The notes beneath the pieces are model-generated. The model saw only the letters and a program-made list of their open reading frames with translations, ran no database searches and had not been told where the DNA came from. A DNA stretch of 64,000 bases from Micromonospora luteifusca (GTDB lineage Bacteria > Actinomycetota > Actinomycetes > Mycobacteriales > Micromonosporaceae), in the NCBI RefSeq assembly GCF_016907275.1, contig NZ_JAFBBP010000001.1, positions 5,880,001-5,944,000 on the forward strand, in the 5' to 3' direction. Shown here in pieces: positions 46,873 through 56,167 of the stretch. Both the position numbers and the translations under genes were made by a program. Position 1 is the stretch's first letter; every line of letters starts with the position of its first letter.

Positions 46873-49245
46873 CTAGGGGACGGTGCCGTCGACCGGGATG
46901 CTCGTCCCACCCGTGTGCCGACCCAGCAGATCCGCGGCGCCGGACATCAGTGCCTCCGCGATGGTGTCGGCGTGACGTTTTCGCCACGGACCGAGTCCGG
47001 TCTCGTCGGCGAACCTGTTGAAGGCGCCCATCGCTGGGCCGCAGTGCACCTGGAAGTTCACTTTGTCCTCTACCGTGCCGTCCATCGCCGCGATGGTGCT
47101 GTCCACGAAGTACTGACGGAACACCATCCCCATCCGCAGCTTGGGAGCTGCCTCGGCGCGTGCGATGTCGGTGGTGTCACCTCTGGCCTGGTGACGTTGC
47201 CGAATCCGTTCCCAGACCTCCTCGAGAGGCTGACCGAAACAACTGCTCTCCAAGGTTGCCCGGGTACGCGCGTCGAGGTCCTCGATGCCCCCATGGTTGC
47301 GGTACAGCTGGTAGAGCTTGTTGGCCCGAGCCGCGAACAGGGTGCCCTTGCGCATCACCTGCACCCGTGCACCCAGCTCGAACATGTCGCCGGCGGGAGC
47401 GTAGGTGGTGTCCTGCACATCAAGATCGGCCAGCATGTCCTTTGCCAGTGCTGACGTGCCCGCCTCGACGGTGCACTGGTTCACCGAGCCGGTGACGACG
47501 AAGTCCGCGCCGAGCACGAACGCCGCAGCGACGGCCTCCGGCGCGCCGAGGCCACCGGAGGCGCCGAGCCGGATGTCGACCGGACGGCTGTACCGGCGCA
47601 CCAGGGCGTCACGCAGCCGCGTGAAGCTCGGTACCAGCGTCAGGGCGACGCCGCCGTCGGTGTGGCCCGCGGAGTCGGCCTCGACACAGACGTCCTCGCT
47701 CACCGGCAGTTCGTGACCGACCGCGGCTTCCTGCTCTGTGAGCAGTCCCTGCGTCACCAGCCGATCCACCACTTCTTTCGGTGGCGGGCTCATGAACGCG
47801 GTGGCAACCTCCGGCCGCGACACCTTCGCCAGCACTCGTCGCGGCGCCACCGGCCGGCCTCCTGGTCCCCGGTGAGCGCCGTGGAGCCTGAAGCGGACCA
47901 GCGCCGGGGTGATCGCGGTGTAGGCGGCTGCCTCGACGAAACGGATGTCGTGACGGAGATAGAGGTCCACCATCGCGCTCTCCGCCGCCGGGCGACGGAT
48001 GTCGTACAGCAGGTTCATGCCGAACAGCCCGGTGTCGCCCAGCGCCGTCCGAAGCTGGCCGATGGCGGTTTCCACCTCGGTCTTAGGCAGTCCGCCGGTG
48101 CCGAAGAATCCCAGCAACCCGGCGTTGGCCATCCGGACGACCAGGTCGACCGAGGAGATGCCCCGGTACATCGATCCTGCGAGATAGGCATGCCGCACGC
48201 CGAAGTCGCGCCGGAACGTGGCCGACCCCAAGGACGCGGTGCTCGGCCGTGCCGACCGTTGTGGTGGTGTGGTTGCGGGCGGGCGGGTCGCAGGTGCTGG
48301 CGCCGGTAGGTGGGGCTGCCGGCTGAGCGGGCCTAGCGGCGAGGACGCGGTGGGGCAGGGCGTACCGCCTTCGGAGGCGTTCTCCCGATCCGAAGAGCAC
48401 GCCGCCCACAGCCGGGTCAGCACGTCTCCAGGGCCGAGCTCGACAATGTCCTGCACCCCGAGCGCGGCCAGGGTGCGCATGCTGTCCCGCCATCGCACCG
48501 GCGCGGTTATCTGGCGTGTCAGCAGGTCGGCGATGTTTCGGTCGGGGTAGGGCTGCGCAGTCGCATTGGCGATGACCGGGATCCGCGGCGGCGCGCACCG
48601 TACCTCGGCGAGGTCAGCGGCGAACTGGCGAGAAGCCAATTCCATGTACCGGGAGTGAAACGCCGCGCTGACGTTGAGCGGCACGTACCGGCCCCCGGCG
48701 GCGCGTATCCGCGTGGCGAGCGCGTCGAGTGTCTCGCGCGGACCGGACAACACGGTCTGCTCCGGCGAATTGTAGTTGGCCACATCCACGTCATCGGCCT
48801 GCGCATGGGACAGCACTGTGGCAAGACTGTCTGCCGCCAGTCCTACCACCGCAGCCATCGCCCCACCGGCGGCCTGGCCCATCAGTTCCCCGCGTCGTTT
48901 CACCAGCCGAAGGCCGCTCTCGAACCCGAAGCACCCGGCAGCGCACAACGCCGTCAACTCTCCGACGCTGTGGCCTGCCAGGAACGCCGGAGCCGGTTCG
49001 GAGTCCATCCGGGCCAGAAAGGCCAAATATTCGACGACGAATAGGGCGGGCTGGACGTATTCGGTCCTGCGAAGGCCGCCGCTGATGGTGCCGTCGCACA
49101 CGTCTCGGATCGAGTAGCCCAACACGCGGTCGGACGCGTTGCGGTGGTCAGGGAACCGAGACAGAAGGTCCAATCCCATTCCGGGTCGCTGGGCTCCCTG
49201 GCCCGGAAAGAGCCACGCTTGCGCGGGCCGCCCCGCCCCGGTCAT
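46873..49245 (-). CDS. trans-acyltransferase / FMN enoyl reductase fusion (AT-ER)
   Basis: 790 residues. The AT (1-290) has WLFPGQGAQRPGMG, catalytic Ser93 in GHSVGEL, and AAFHSRYM, whose Phe-His predicts malonyl-CoA specificity. After a Pro-rich linker (290-340), residues 360-790 form an FMN-binding TIM barrel of the PfaD/FabK-like type (GFFGTGGLP; GASGGLGAPEAVAAAFVLGA; VTGSVNQCTVEAGTSALA). This is the AT-ER architecture of LnmG. It would load all AT-less modules and may reduce enoyl groups in trans, or edit. The ATG at 49245 overlaps the stop of the regulator gene (ATGA); a TTG six bases earlier is possible. It is the only AT in the window. Confidence 0.92.
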   Translation of the reverse strand: MTGAGRPAQAWLFPGQGAQRPGMGLDLLSRFPDHRNASDRVLGYSIRDVCDGTISGGLRRTEYVQPALFVVEYLAFLARMDSEPAPAFLAGHSVGELTALCAAGCFGFESGLRLVKRRGELMGQAAGGAMAAVVGLAADSLATVLSHAQADDVDVANYNSPEQTVLSGPRETLDALATRIRAAGGRYVPLNVSAAFHSRYMELASRQFAADLAEVRCAPPRIPVIANATAQPYPDRNIADLLTRQITAPVRWRDSMRTLAALGVQDIVELGPGDVLTRLWAACSSDRENASEGGTPCPTASSPLGPLSRQPHLPAPAPATRPPATTPPQRSARPSTASLGSATFRRDFGVRHAYLAGSMYRGISSVDLVVRMANAGLLGFFGTGGLPKTEVETAIGQLRTALGDTGLFGMNLLYDIRRPAAESAMVDLYLRHDIRFVEAAAYTAITPALVRFRLHGAHRGPGGRPVAPRRVLAKVSRPEVATAFMSPPPKEVVDRLVTQGLLTEQEAAVGHELPVSEDVCVEADSAGHTDGGVALTLVPSFTRLRDALVRRYSRPVDIRLGASGGLGAPEAVAAAFVLGADFVVTGSVNQCTVEAGTSALAKDMLADLDVQDTTYAPAGDMFELGARVQVMRKGTLFAARANKLYQLYRNHGGIEDLDARTRATLESSCFGQPLEEVWERIRQRHQARGDTTDIARAEAAPKLRMGMVFRQYFVDSTIAAMDGTVEDKVNFQVHCGPAMGAFNRFADETGLGPWRKRHADTIAEALMSGAADLLGRHTGGTSIPVDGTVP

Positions 49246-49970
49246 CGGCAAGACGTCAGGTAGTCGGTGAGCTCGTTGGCGTTCACCACGATGTTGTGGC
49301 CGTGCTTTCTCGTCATGCCTGCCTGTTGAAAACGCTTGAGGAAATAACCGACACGCGACCGGGTGGTGCCCACCATCTGCGCCAACTCCTCATGGGTCAC
49401 GCGGCAGTCGATGATCAGGCCATCGCCATCGCCGTCGCCGTTGCCGCTACCGAGCTTCTGGGCCAGCCGCAGCAGGGTCATTGCCAAACGGTGCTCGCTG
49501 TCGAGCGTCACGAAGTTCGTCAGAGTCTCCTGCTGCTCGGTGATGTGCGAGGCCAGATGGTGGTCCCAGGCATCGCGCAGCATCCGGTCGTCGGTGATCT
49601 GGTGCAGCTGATCGCGCGCAATCACCGTCAACTCCGTGGGGCTCTTGGTCATCGCGGTCTCCGCTCGCCGCCCCCTCAGGATGCTCGACACTCCGACGAT
49701 GGCGGTTGGCCCACTGATCTCCAACAGGCACGGCTTCCCGTTCAGCGACCAGGTCATCGACTTGACCCAGCCACTGTTAATCAGATAAAGCCAATCTCCT
49801 GAGTCGCCCCAACTGTACAGATGAACCTCGGGCGGCAGCCTTCTGACCGGCGCATGAAACGTACCTTCATCGATCTTTGCGAGAATGATCCTCCCCAGGA
49901 CCGTTCGTCGATGCAAGGTGCTGACTTGACGGTCCGCGTCTCGTAGCGAGACGCGCTCCTTGATCTGCAT
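49242..49970 (-). CDS. Crp/Fnr-family transcriptional regulator
   Basis: 242 residues: an N-terminal cyclic-nucleotide-binding-like beta-barrel (about 30-130; LYSWGDSGDWLYLINSGWVKS) and a C-terminal winged helix with CRVTHEELAQMVGTTRSRVG. Fnr-type Cys ligands are lacking, so it is not an obvious iron-sulfur oxygen sensor. The start at 49970 has GGGGGAG upstream; a longer frame lacks a ribosome site. It heads a transcript with AT-ER and probably the cupin. Leinamycin biosynthesis is activated by LnmO, a regulator of this same family, so a pathway-specific activator role is likely. Two dyads about 180-230 bp upstream are candidate binding sites. Confidence 0.88.
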   Translation of the reverse strand: MQIKERVSLRDADRQVSTLHRRTVLGRIILAKIDEGTFHAPVRRLPPEVHLYSWGDSGDWLYLINSGWVKSMTWSLNGKPCLLEISGPTAIVGVSSILRGRRAETAMTKSPTELTVIARDQLHQITDDRMLRDAWDHHLASHITEQQETLTNFVTLDSEHRLAMTLLRLAQKLGSGNGDGDGDGLIIDCRVTHEELAQMVGTTRSRVGYFLKRFQQAGMTRKHGHNIVVNANELTDYLTSCR

Positions 49971-50149
49971 CTGTTCTCCCCCGAAAACAGTTCCCAGTCG
50001 ACTCGTTCCCCCTGCTGCCAACGGCGCTCGTCCGGTCCTCGCCGGCCTATCTCCTCCCGACAGCACGCTGAATCTGCTTGCCGTCTTCCCCGTTGGCATT
50101 CGCGCTCAATCAAACGTCGCCGAAGCGGTGTGCACCTTGGGCCGCAGCG

Positions 50150-50170
50150 GCGATCACACTGTGTTATCGC
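50150..50170. promoter_or_regulatory. 21-bp near-perfect dyad, candidate Crp-type operator
   Basis: Outer arms GCGAT and ATCGC flank a core CACACTGTG. Apart from the centre base, only one symmetric pair is mismatched. It lies between the divergent regulator and HTH_42 genes, 180 bp upstream of the regulator start. Crp/Fnr proteins bind dyads of about this size with TGTG/CACA halves, so this is a good candidate site for the neighbouring regulator. Confidence 0.55.
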
Positions 50171-50179
50171 TCAGTCATT

Positions 50180-50202
50180 TAACAGCGGCTACGGTGCTGT
50201 TA
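50180..50202. promoter_or_regulatory. second dyad TAACAGC-N9-GCTGTTA
   Basis: A perfect 7-bp inverted repeat (50180-50186 and 50196-50202) with a 9-base spacer, ten bases beyond the first dyad. A further TGTTA half-site at 50162-50166 overlaps the first dyad. The pair could form a cooperative operator or cover a promoter for the regulator or HTH_42 gene. Confidence 0.45.
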
Positions 50203-50455
50203 CAAGGTCGGGGTCGTAAGCCCGACCGATCGGACCGATGTCCAAAAACAGACATCTCCCGCACCGTGGGCTGTCTGATTTTACCGTTCTTCGATGGGTC
50301 TGCTCCGGTAAGTGGAGGGCCTTGCGGTGGTCCGAGAGGCGCGTTCTCGTGTCCGGATCGACCCCATGTTGGTAGAGTCGGCAACTGTGGCTATTGATGC
50401 GCGCTTCCAGCCACAACACAGTGGCGAACCTGCTTATTGGCCGAGGGGCGGAAAT

Positions 50456-51649
50456 ATGATAAGCGGTGCCAGGCTGCGCGTGTCCGAAAGTCAACGGCGA
50501 GCCCGTCTTTCCGCCCGGCATGCGTTGATTCCAGAAGGTATCGCCAAGGATGCCCGCGCTGTTGCCGGCTCACTCGTCGCGATCCACGCCACTGACCCGC
50601 CGACCGTCTACCTGTCCGTCGCCGCCCGTACGCGACTCGCCGGTCCCGTTGACGTCGCCACCGACCTGCACGCGCCGTCAATGATGCGCATGACCGGCAT
50701 GCGTCGCACCGTCTTCGTCCTTCAGACGGACCTGGCCCCGACGGTGCTCGAGGCGACCGCCCGGCCGCTGGCGCTGCGAGACCGCGCCACTATTCTGCGT
50801 CTGCTCCACGCTCACCTCGGCTGGACCGAGGACCACCTCACCGAGATCGAGGACTCGATCGTCGAGCTCGTCATCGCCAAGGGCACGATCACCGGCCGCG
50901 AGCTTGCCGAGGCGCTTCCCGTCCTGCGCACCACGATCCGTCCCAGCAGCTCCCCGTCGTCCAACGCCCCGGGACAGCCGGTCAGCATGCGCATCCTCTA
51001 CAACCTGGCGATGACCGGACGCATCTGCCGAGGCCGTCCGCTCGGCGGGTGGACCAGCGGACAGTACACGTGGTCGCCTCCCGCACCGATGACCACCATC
51101 GAGCCGCGGGCCGCACGAGCCGACCTGCTCAGCCACTATCTCGCCCGCTACGGACCGGTCACCGAGGCAGATGTCCGCTGGTGGACCGGATGGACCGTCA
51201 CGCAGACGCGTCAGAGCCTGGCGGACAACCACGCCGTGGCGGTGGAGCTGAGCGAGGGCCAGACCGGATACGTCGCCCCCGACGACCTCGACCCGGTCGA
51301 GTCACCGGAGCTCTCGGTGGCGCTGCTTCCCGCGCTGGACTCCACCGTGATGGGCTGGCGTGACCGCGCCTGGTACCTGCCCTCCGAGAGCACGCCGGCC
51401 TTGTTCGACCGTACCGGCAACGCCGGCCCGACCGTATGGGTCAACGGCCAGGTGGTCGGCGGGTGGGGCCAGGACCGCAAGGGCCGCATCAACTGGCGTC
51501 TCCTGAGCGACGTCGGAGCACGAGAGCAGAGCGCGATCGCCGTCGAGGCCGAACGACTGTCCACCTGGCTTGGTGAGTCGCGTGTCAGTCCAAGGTTTCA
51601 CACCCCGCTGGAGCGAGAACTGTCCGACAGCCCAGGGCGCAAGCGGTGA
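50456..51649 (+). CDS. HTH_42 (AlkZ/YcaQ-like) protein, candidate self-resistance DNA glycosylase
   Basis: 397 residues; start at 50456 with GAGGGG upstream. The fold is a run of winged helices: VAGSLVAIHATDPPTVYLSVAAR near the start, RMTGMRRTVFVLQTD, LLSHYLARYGPVTEADVRWWTGW, LLPALDSTVMGWRDRAWYL, and TVWVNGQVVGGWGQ near the end, all typical of the HTH_42 superfamily. Known members excise bulky or crosslinking adducts and protect producers of azinomycin- and trioxacarcin-type alkylators. The AlkZ catalytic Gln-x-Gln region corresponds by eye to His44-Ala-Thr-Asp47 here, so catalysis cannot be assumed. Leinamycin alkylates guanine N7, which makes a glycosylase beside this cluster attractive as a resistance gene. 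It diverges from the regulator. Confidence 0.75.
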   Translation: MISGARLRVSESQRRARLSARHALIPEGIAKDARAVAGSLVAIHATDPPTVYLSVAARTRLAGPVDVATDLHAPSMMRMTGMRRTVFVLQTDLAPTVLEATARPLALRDRATILRLLHAHLGWTEDHLTEIEDSIVELVIAKGTITGRELAEALPVLRTTIRPSSSPSSNAPGQPVSMRILYNLAMTGRICRGRPLGGWTSGQYTWSPPAPMTTIEPRAARADLLSHYLARYGPVTEADVRWWTGWTVTQTRQSLADNHAVAVELSEGQTGYVAPDDLDPVESPELSVALLPALDSTVMGWRDRAWYLPSESTPALFDRTGNAGPTVWVNGQVVGGWGQDRKGRINWRLLSDVGAREQSAIAVEAERLSTWLGESRVSPRFHTPLERELSDSPGRKR

Positions 51650-52020
51650 TCGGGCCGCACCGCCTGGACCAGTAACTCACCCCGCCGTAGTCGGTCGGCG
51701 CTTCAACGCCGATCTCGGGCAGTTCCTCAAGGCGCCCAGGGTTGGCTGCCCCTCCGGTACGGCACTCTGCGCCAGCGACGCGACGGACCAACTCGAAGCG
51801 CTCGGTGTCTCCCGTCGTAAGAGCATGCCGTCACATGGGCGGCCCACCGGGGCCGCCCCACTCACCGCGTCAGCCATGCGCGACCAGGTAGACCTCCTGA
51901 GTGCGGTCCCGTTGGGTGCGCTGCGCACGCCGGTCGCTGGTGAGGACGGGCTCGCAGGCGTGGGAGCTCGCCGGGCAGCACATGGCCGTCGGTCGCAGCT
52001 TGCAGTGCGAGCAGTGGCAA
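51650..52020. other. non-coding gap after the HTH_42 gene
   Basis: About 370 bases with only short shadow frames. GGGCGGCCCACCGGGGCCGCCC near 51838 forms a GC hairpin that may end the HTH_42 transcript, though it is 190 bases past the stop. No recognisable gene. Confidence 0.4.
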
Positions 52021-52775
52021 CTAGTGCGGTGTCCACTAACGTTCACCGGGTGTTCCGGTGGGGTGTTGTGGATCCTCGCTTTGGGGGCGAGCGACTCCCC
52101 ACTGGGTGGTGGGGCGGGCCTCCGCGGGCCATCTGATCCTCTCGCCGCCCGGGTTGGGCGGCGGGGGTCACGCCGGGACCGGCCGGTGCCGGGGAGGTTC
52201 CGGCCGACTCGACGGTGCGTGAGCACCCCGGGCAGCACAGGTTCGGCTGTTGTGGGGGTGGTGGGTCCGCCGCCCGGGGTGCGGGTGGCGATGCTGGCCG
52301 CCGCGACGAGATCGCGGTGCCCGGAGAATCGGCAGTGGGGGCAGGACAAGGTGCGCCCACGGGGTTTCGGTACCCGCCGCTGGCAGGCGGGGCAGGTCGA
52401 GGAGGTGCCGCGTTCGTCGACGAGGTGCACAGTGATCCCGGCGAGGGTGGCCTTGTCGGTGAGGACCTGAATCAACCGGCCGATCTGCCACTGCCGCAGC
52501 CGCAGGTTGTGCCGCCGCCCGCGGGGGCAATGTCGAGTACCCCGCGGGGGTCGCCGACGTGCAGCACCCCCACCCGTTGATCCACCGCCCAGGACACGAC
52601 AGTGCCGGCGGCCTCATGCTGGGCCTGGCGGACCCGCCGCCGATGCCGTCGCTGCACCAGCCGGGCCCGGCGGCGATAGTGACGCCACCGCCGTGACCCC
52701 CGCTGGCCCGGTTTCGGTGCCCGCCGCGCCACCGCCCGGCGGCGGTCTTTGGTGTCGGCGTGGGTCGTGTCGCCC
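52021..52775 (-). pseudogene. tnpB: decayed TnpB element copy
   Basis: On the minus strand one frame reads RRAPKPGQRGSRRWRHYRRR and GVLHVGDPRGVLDIAP; the next frame continues with TVHLVDERGTSSTCPACQRR, CPHCRFSGHRDLVAAAS and the long basic tail. The right terminus (CTAGTGCGGTGTCCACTAACGTT at 52021-52043 on the plus strand) matches the other copies. A frameshift near 52470 and loss of the N-terminal half show it is inactive. It is more divergent than the other two copies, so it is an older insertion. Confidence 0.75.
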
Positions 52776-52904
52776 CAGCGACATGAACCCCCATTCCCGC
52801 TATAGGCGGATCGCGACGGGTAGGAGACTTCGTTCTCTTCCCGACGAGGGTTCCGACGGCGGGCGCGTGGGCGCGGTGGACCGGACAACGTCCTGTTAGT
52901 CTCC

Positions 52905-53125
52905 CCCGTTTACCCCCCCCGAAAACCCCGCCCGACGTTGACAACCAGTGACAAGAAGCGATTGATGCTAGAGCGCCTTTATGCAGCTCAGTGCCTTCTT
53001 TTGACAGTCAATGACAAGGTCGGGGTGGCTGCAGTTGGTAACAAGGGGTTTTGACAAGCAATGACAAGCCCTGAACGAGGCTCGACAAGAGGTCTTCGTG
53101 GGTTCAATTCCCCTCGTTCCCCACG
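52905..53125. repeat. att-like block A with tRNA-3'-like end
   Basis: The block starts with CCCCCCGAAAACCCCGCCCG, then CGTTGACAA, GTGACAAGAAGCGAT, TTGGTAACAAGGGG and GACAAGCAATGACAAG, and ends in GGGTTCAATTCCCC, a T-arm-like sequence, followed by CGTTCCCCA. Block B at 56168 has the same order of motifs. Repeated TGACAAG-like sites next to a tRNA 3' end are what integrase arm sites beside an attachment site look like. It is not a complete tRNA gene. Confidence 0.5.
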
Positions 53126-53321
53126 AGCACCTAGCCCCTGAAACGGAGGTTGCGTCGGTCGAGGAGGTTACTACGAGCGAACGTGACTACTGCTCGCGGT
53201 TCCGTTGCGGTGGGTCGGTCTTGCGGCGTAGGAGATCAATCATCGCGCGAGCTGCGTGGTCAGTTTGACCGGAGGACAGTCCACGATGAGGAACGGATGC
53301 CCACCGCCAGCCTCGGCACGG

Positions 53322-54281
53322 TCATCCTACTGGAACGAGGTTAGGCGACCCGATGTCCTGCCGGTGTTCGGCCGGGCTGAGACCGCGTACCCGTTTGAAG
53401 GCCGCGCTGAGTGCGAATGAGCTGCCGTAGCCGACCTGGCGGGCCACCGTGCCGATGGTGACGTCCGGTTCGCGCAACAGGTCGGCGGCCAGCGCGAGCC
53501 GCCAGTTGGTGAGGTACGCCATCGGAGGCTCGCCGACCAGTTCGGTGAACCGGCGGGCCAGCACGGCCCGTGAGATACCGGTGCCGGCCGCGAGGGTGGC
53601 CACCGTCCAGGGCTTTGCTGGGTGGTCGTGCAGGAGCCGCAACGCCCTGCCGACCACCGGGTCGCCGTGCGCTCGATACCAGGCAGGCGCCGCCGCCTCC
53701 GGCCGGGAGAGCCAGGCCCGGAGTACGGCGATGAGCAGTAGGTCGAGCAGCCGGTCCAGGACCACCTCCTGCCCAGGCTCGTCCTTGGTCATCTCCTCGC
53801 TGAGCAACGGGACGAGCGGGCTGTCCAGTGCTCCGGCCGGCAGCACCAGGAGTTGGGGCAGGACCCGCAGCAGCCGTTGGCTGACCTCGCCCTGCAACTG
53901 GTACGTGCCACTGAGCAGCACCGCGGTTCCGTCAGCGCGTTCGCCCCAGGTCCGGACACCCTGGTCCATCACTTCGCACAACTCGTCCCCGGCAGGCGTG
54001 GTGGTGCGCTGTCCGGGGTGGATCACTGCCTGCGGCGCCGTGGCCGGGTCGTCGGCGATCGTGTATGGCTCCGGGCCACGGATGATCGCGACGTCGCCGG
54101 CGCGCAGCGGCGCCGGAGTACCCCGGGCCGGCACCACCCACGCCGTGCCACGCAGCATGGTGACCAGGGTGAGTGGCGCGCGATCCTGGATCCGTACCGA
54201 CCAAGGCGGGTCGAACACCGACCGCATCAGGAACGCGCCGCGCGCCCTCGGCCCGTCCAACAGCCCCGCGAGCGCATCCAT
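53322..54281 (-). CDS. AraC-family transcriptional regulator
   Basis: 319 residues. The N-terminal half is a cupin-type sensor (APLTLVTMLRGTAWVVPARG; LRAGDVAIIRGPEPYTI). The C-terminal half has two helix-turn-helix units: WTVATLAAGTGISRAVLARR and TIGTVARQVGYGSSFALSAA, ending in FKRVRGLSPAEHR. The protein is divergent from the NmrA/DUF1772 pair with 103 bp between starts, a common actinobacterial arrangement in which the regulator controls the pair. The inducer is unknown. It is separate from the biosynthetic cluster and lies between the two att-like blocks. Confidence 0.88.
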   Translation of the reverse strand: MDALAGLLDGPRARGAFLMRSVFDPPWSVRIQDRAPLTLVTMLRGTAWVVPARGTPAPLRAGDVAIIRGPEPYTIADDPATAPQAVIHPGQRTTTPAGDELCEVMDQGVRTWGERADGTAVLLSGTYQLQGEVSQRLLRVLPQLLVLPAGALDSPLVPLLSEEMTKDEPGQEVVLDRLLDLLLIAVLRAWLSRPEAAAPAWYRAHGDPVVGRALRLLHDHPAKPWTVATLAAGTGISRAVLARRFTELVGEPPMAYLTNWRLALAADLLREPDVTIGTVARQVGYGSSFALSAAFKRVRGLSPAEHRQDIGSPNLVPVG

Positions 54282-54384
54282 GCGCTCAGGTTAGCCCTGT
54301 GACGTGGACGGTCGAGACGCGGGGACATGGGATCGAGAGCCTCGCCCATTCCCGGTGCGCTCGCCCTCGGGTTGACTGATTGGC

Positions 54385-55242
54385 ATGACGAAGAACGTTG
54401 ATGAGCAGCCAATCCTCGTACTGGGCGGCACGGGCAAGACCGGCCGACGAGTGGTGGACCGGCTCGCCAAACTCGGCCGGCCGGTGCGGGTCGGCTCCCG
54501 CTCCGGCGAGCCTCCGTTCGACTGGACCGACCAGCGCACCTGGGCGCCCGTACTGGACGGGGTTTCGTCGGTCTACCTGGTGTACTACCCGGACCTGGTT
54601 GCGCCGGACGCCCTCGCAACGATCCGCTCGTTCACCGAACAGGCGGTGTCCGGCGGGATCGAACGGTTGGTTCTGCTTTCCGGCCGGGGCGAGGAGGAGG
54701 CCAAACTCAGCGAGCGGGTGGTCCAGGACTCCGGAGTGGCCTGGACGATCGTGCGGGCGAGCTGGTTCAGCCAGAACTTCAGCGAGGACTTCCTGACCGA
54801 CTCGATCCGCGGCGGCGAGGTCATCCTCCCGGCCGGGAACGTGCCGGAGCCGTTCGTCGACGCCGACGACATCGCCGACATCGTGGTCGCGGCGCTGACC
54901 GAGGACGGGCACGCGGGGCAGCTCTACGAGGTGACCGGCCCGCGGCTTCTCACCTTCGCCGAGGCGACCTCGGAGATCGGCAACGCGCTCGGGCGGGAGA
55001 TCCGCTACCGATCGGTTTCGCCCGAGGAGTACGCCGCCGTGTTGGCCGGGTACGACGTGCCGGCGGAGCTCGCAGCGGTGCTGAACGAGTTGTTCGGCAA
55101 GGTCCTGGACGGCCGCAACGCACAGCTCACCGATGGTGTGCAACGGGCACTGGGCCGCAAGCCGCGCGACTTCGCGGACTATGCCCGGGACGCCGCCGCC
55201 GCTGGTGCATGGGACATCTCCCCCGATGGAAACTGGGCATGA
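54385..55242 (+). CDS. NmrA-like NAD(P)-binding protein (atypical SDR)
   Basis: 285 residues. ILVLGGTGKTGRRVVDRLAK at residues 10-29 is the dinucleotide-binding GGTGKTG motif; the region VAWTIVRASWFSQNFSEDFL and EPFVDADDIADIVVAAL follow the NmrA/ergot-alkaloid-reductase-like pattern. No YxxxK is present, as usual for the group; members either sense NADP(H) redox state or reduce small substrates. ATG at 54385. The gene overlaps DUF1772 by four bases, and both are probably controlled by the divergent AraC protein. Confidence 0.85.
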   Translation: MTKNVDEQPILVLGGTGKTGRRVVDRLAKLGRPVRVGSRSGEPPFDWTDQRTWAPVLDGVSSVYLVYYPDLVAPDALATIRSFTEQAVSGGIERLVLLSGRGEEEAKLSERVVQDSGVAWTIVRASWFSQNFSEDFLTDSIRGGEVILPAGNVPEPFVDADDIADIVVAALTEDGHAGQLYEVTGPRLLTFAEATSEIGNALGREIRYRSVSPEEYAAVLAGYDVPAELAAVLNELFGKVLDGRNAQLTDGVQRALGRKPRDFADYARDAAAAGAWDISPDGNWA

Positions 55243-55742
55243 ACGCCACCCTGGCTGCCTGGTCGGCGGCGGTGACCCTGGCGGTGACGGGTGCGATCAC
55301 CGGTGTGTACTACGCCTTTTCGGTAGCGGTGATGCCCGGTCTGAACGCCGCCGACGCCGGTACCGCGATCCGGGCCATGACGAGCATCAACCAGAGGATC
55401 CAGAATCCGCTGTTCTTCGTCACGTTCTTCGGCCCGCTCGTCGCCGCCACGGTGACCGGTGTGATCCTGTTGATCCTCGGGAGGCGGTCGGCAGGCCTGG
55501 TGTTCCTGGTGGCCGCGGGGGTGTACCTGGTGGGCGCGTTCATCCCGACGGTGGTCGTCAACGTGCCGATGAACGATACGCTCGACGCCGCAGGCGTGCC
55601 GACCGACCCTGCGGAGGCGGTCCGGGTGTGGGCTTCCTACTCGTCCGCTTGGACGTGGTGGAACTCGGTACGCGCCGGTGCCAGCCTGATCAGCCTGTTG
55701 CTGGCTGGTCTCGGGGTCTACCTCTCGGGCACGTCCCGATGA
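55239..55742 (+). CDS. DUF1772 (anthrone oxygenase-like) membrane protein
   Basis: 167 residues with four membrane segments: LAVTGAITGVYYAFSVAVMP, FFVTFFGPLVAATVTGVILL, LVFLVAAGVYLVGAFIPTVV and ASLISLLLAGLGVYL. NVPMNDTL between segments three and four is the signature of DUF1772, which contains fungal anthrone oxygenases. The ATG overlaps the NmrA stop (ATGA). The pair could form a small redox module; the substrate is unknown. Confidence 0.82.
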   Translation: MNATLAAWSAAVTLAVTGAITGVYYAFSVAVMPGLNAADAGTAIRAMTSINQRIQNPLFFVTFFGPLVAATVTGVILLILGRRSAGLVFLVAAGVYLVGAFIPTVVVNVPMNDTLDAAGVPTDPAEAVRVWASYSSAWTWWNSVRAGASLISLLLAGLGVYLSGTSR

Positions 55743-56167
55743 CGTCGCCGTCCGGGGCGGGCAGGGTGGCCAGTTCCGGGCGGCCGGGGGGAATGCGGCA
55801 CGGGGTGTGCCCAGCAGATCGTCACTCGGGCCGGTGGGCCTCGACCGGGGTCCGCTGGGCATGCTCGACGAACGGCCCGTCGGTCTGGATCCGCTGGTTG
55901 CAGGCCGACGAGTTGGTCGCGGCCTGTCCGTAGCCGCACCGACGCGGACATCTGCCGTTGGCAAGGCGCGGCGGTCCGTTCCACCCCTGATGTGAGAATG
56001 CATGAGCGGCGGTTCAAGTGCGTCCGAGGGCCCTTGTCAGCACACGGACCCCGGTGTCCACAGGAAGCGCCACCACACCCGCCGCGTAGGACGCGTGCCG
56101 TGAGGCGGGCGCGGCACGGTGGCAGGGCCAGTGGGGGCGGTCAGAACTGGCGGGGTTCGGTGTGGGA
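55743..56167. other. gap without a supported gene
   Basis: About 425 bases with only Arg/Pro-rich shadow frames on both strands. No family, RNA gene or terminator recognised. Confidence 0.4.

Noticed and set aside
53090..53125. possible tRNA gene
   Set aside because: Only a T-arm-like hairpin and an acceptor-like 3' strand are present; no D-arm, anticodon arm or 5' acceptor strand.
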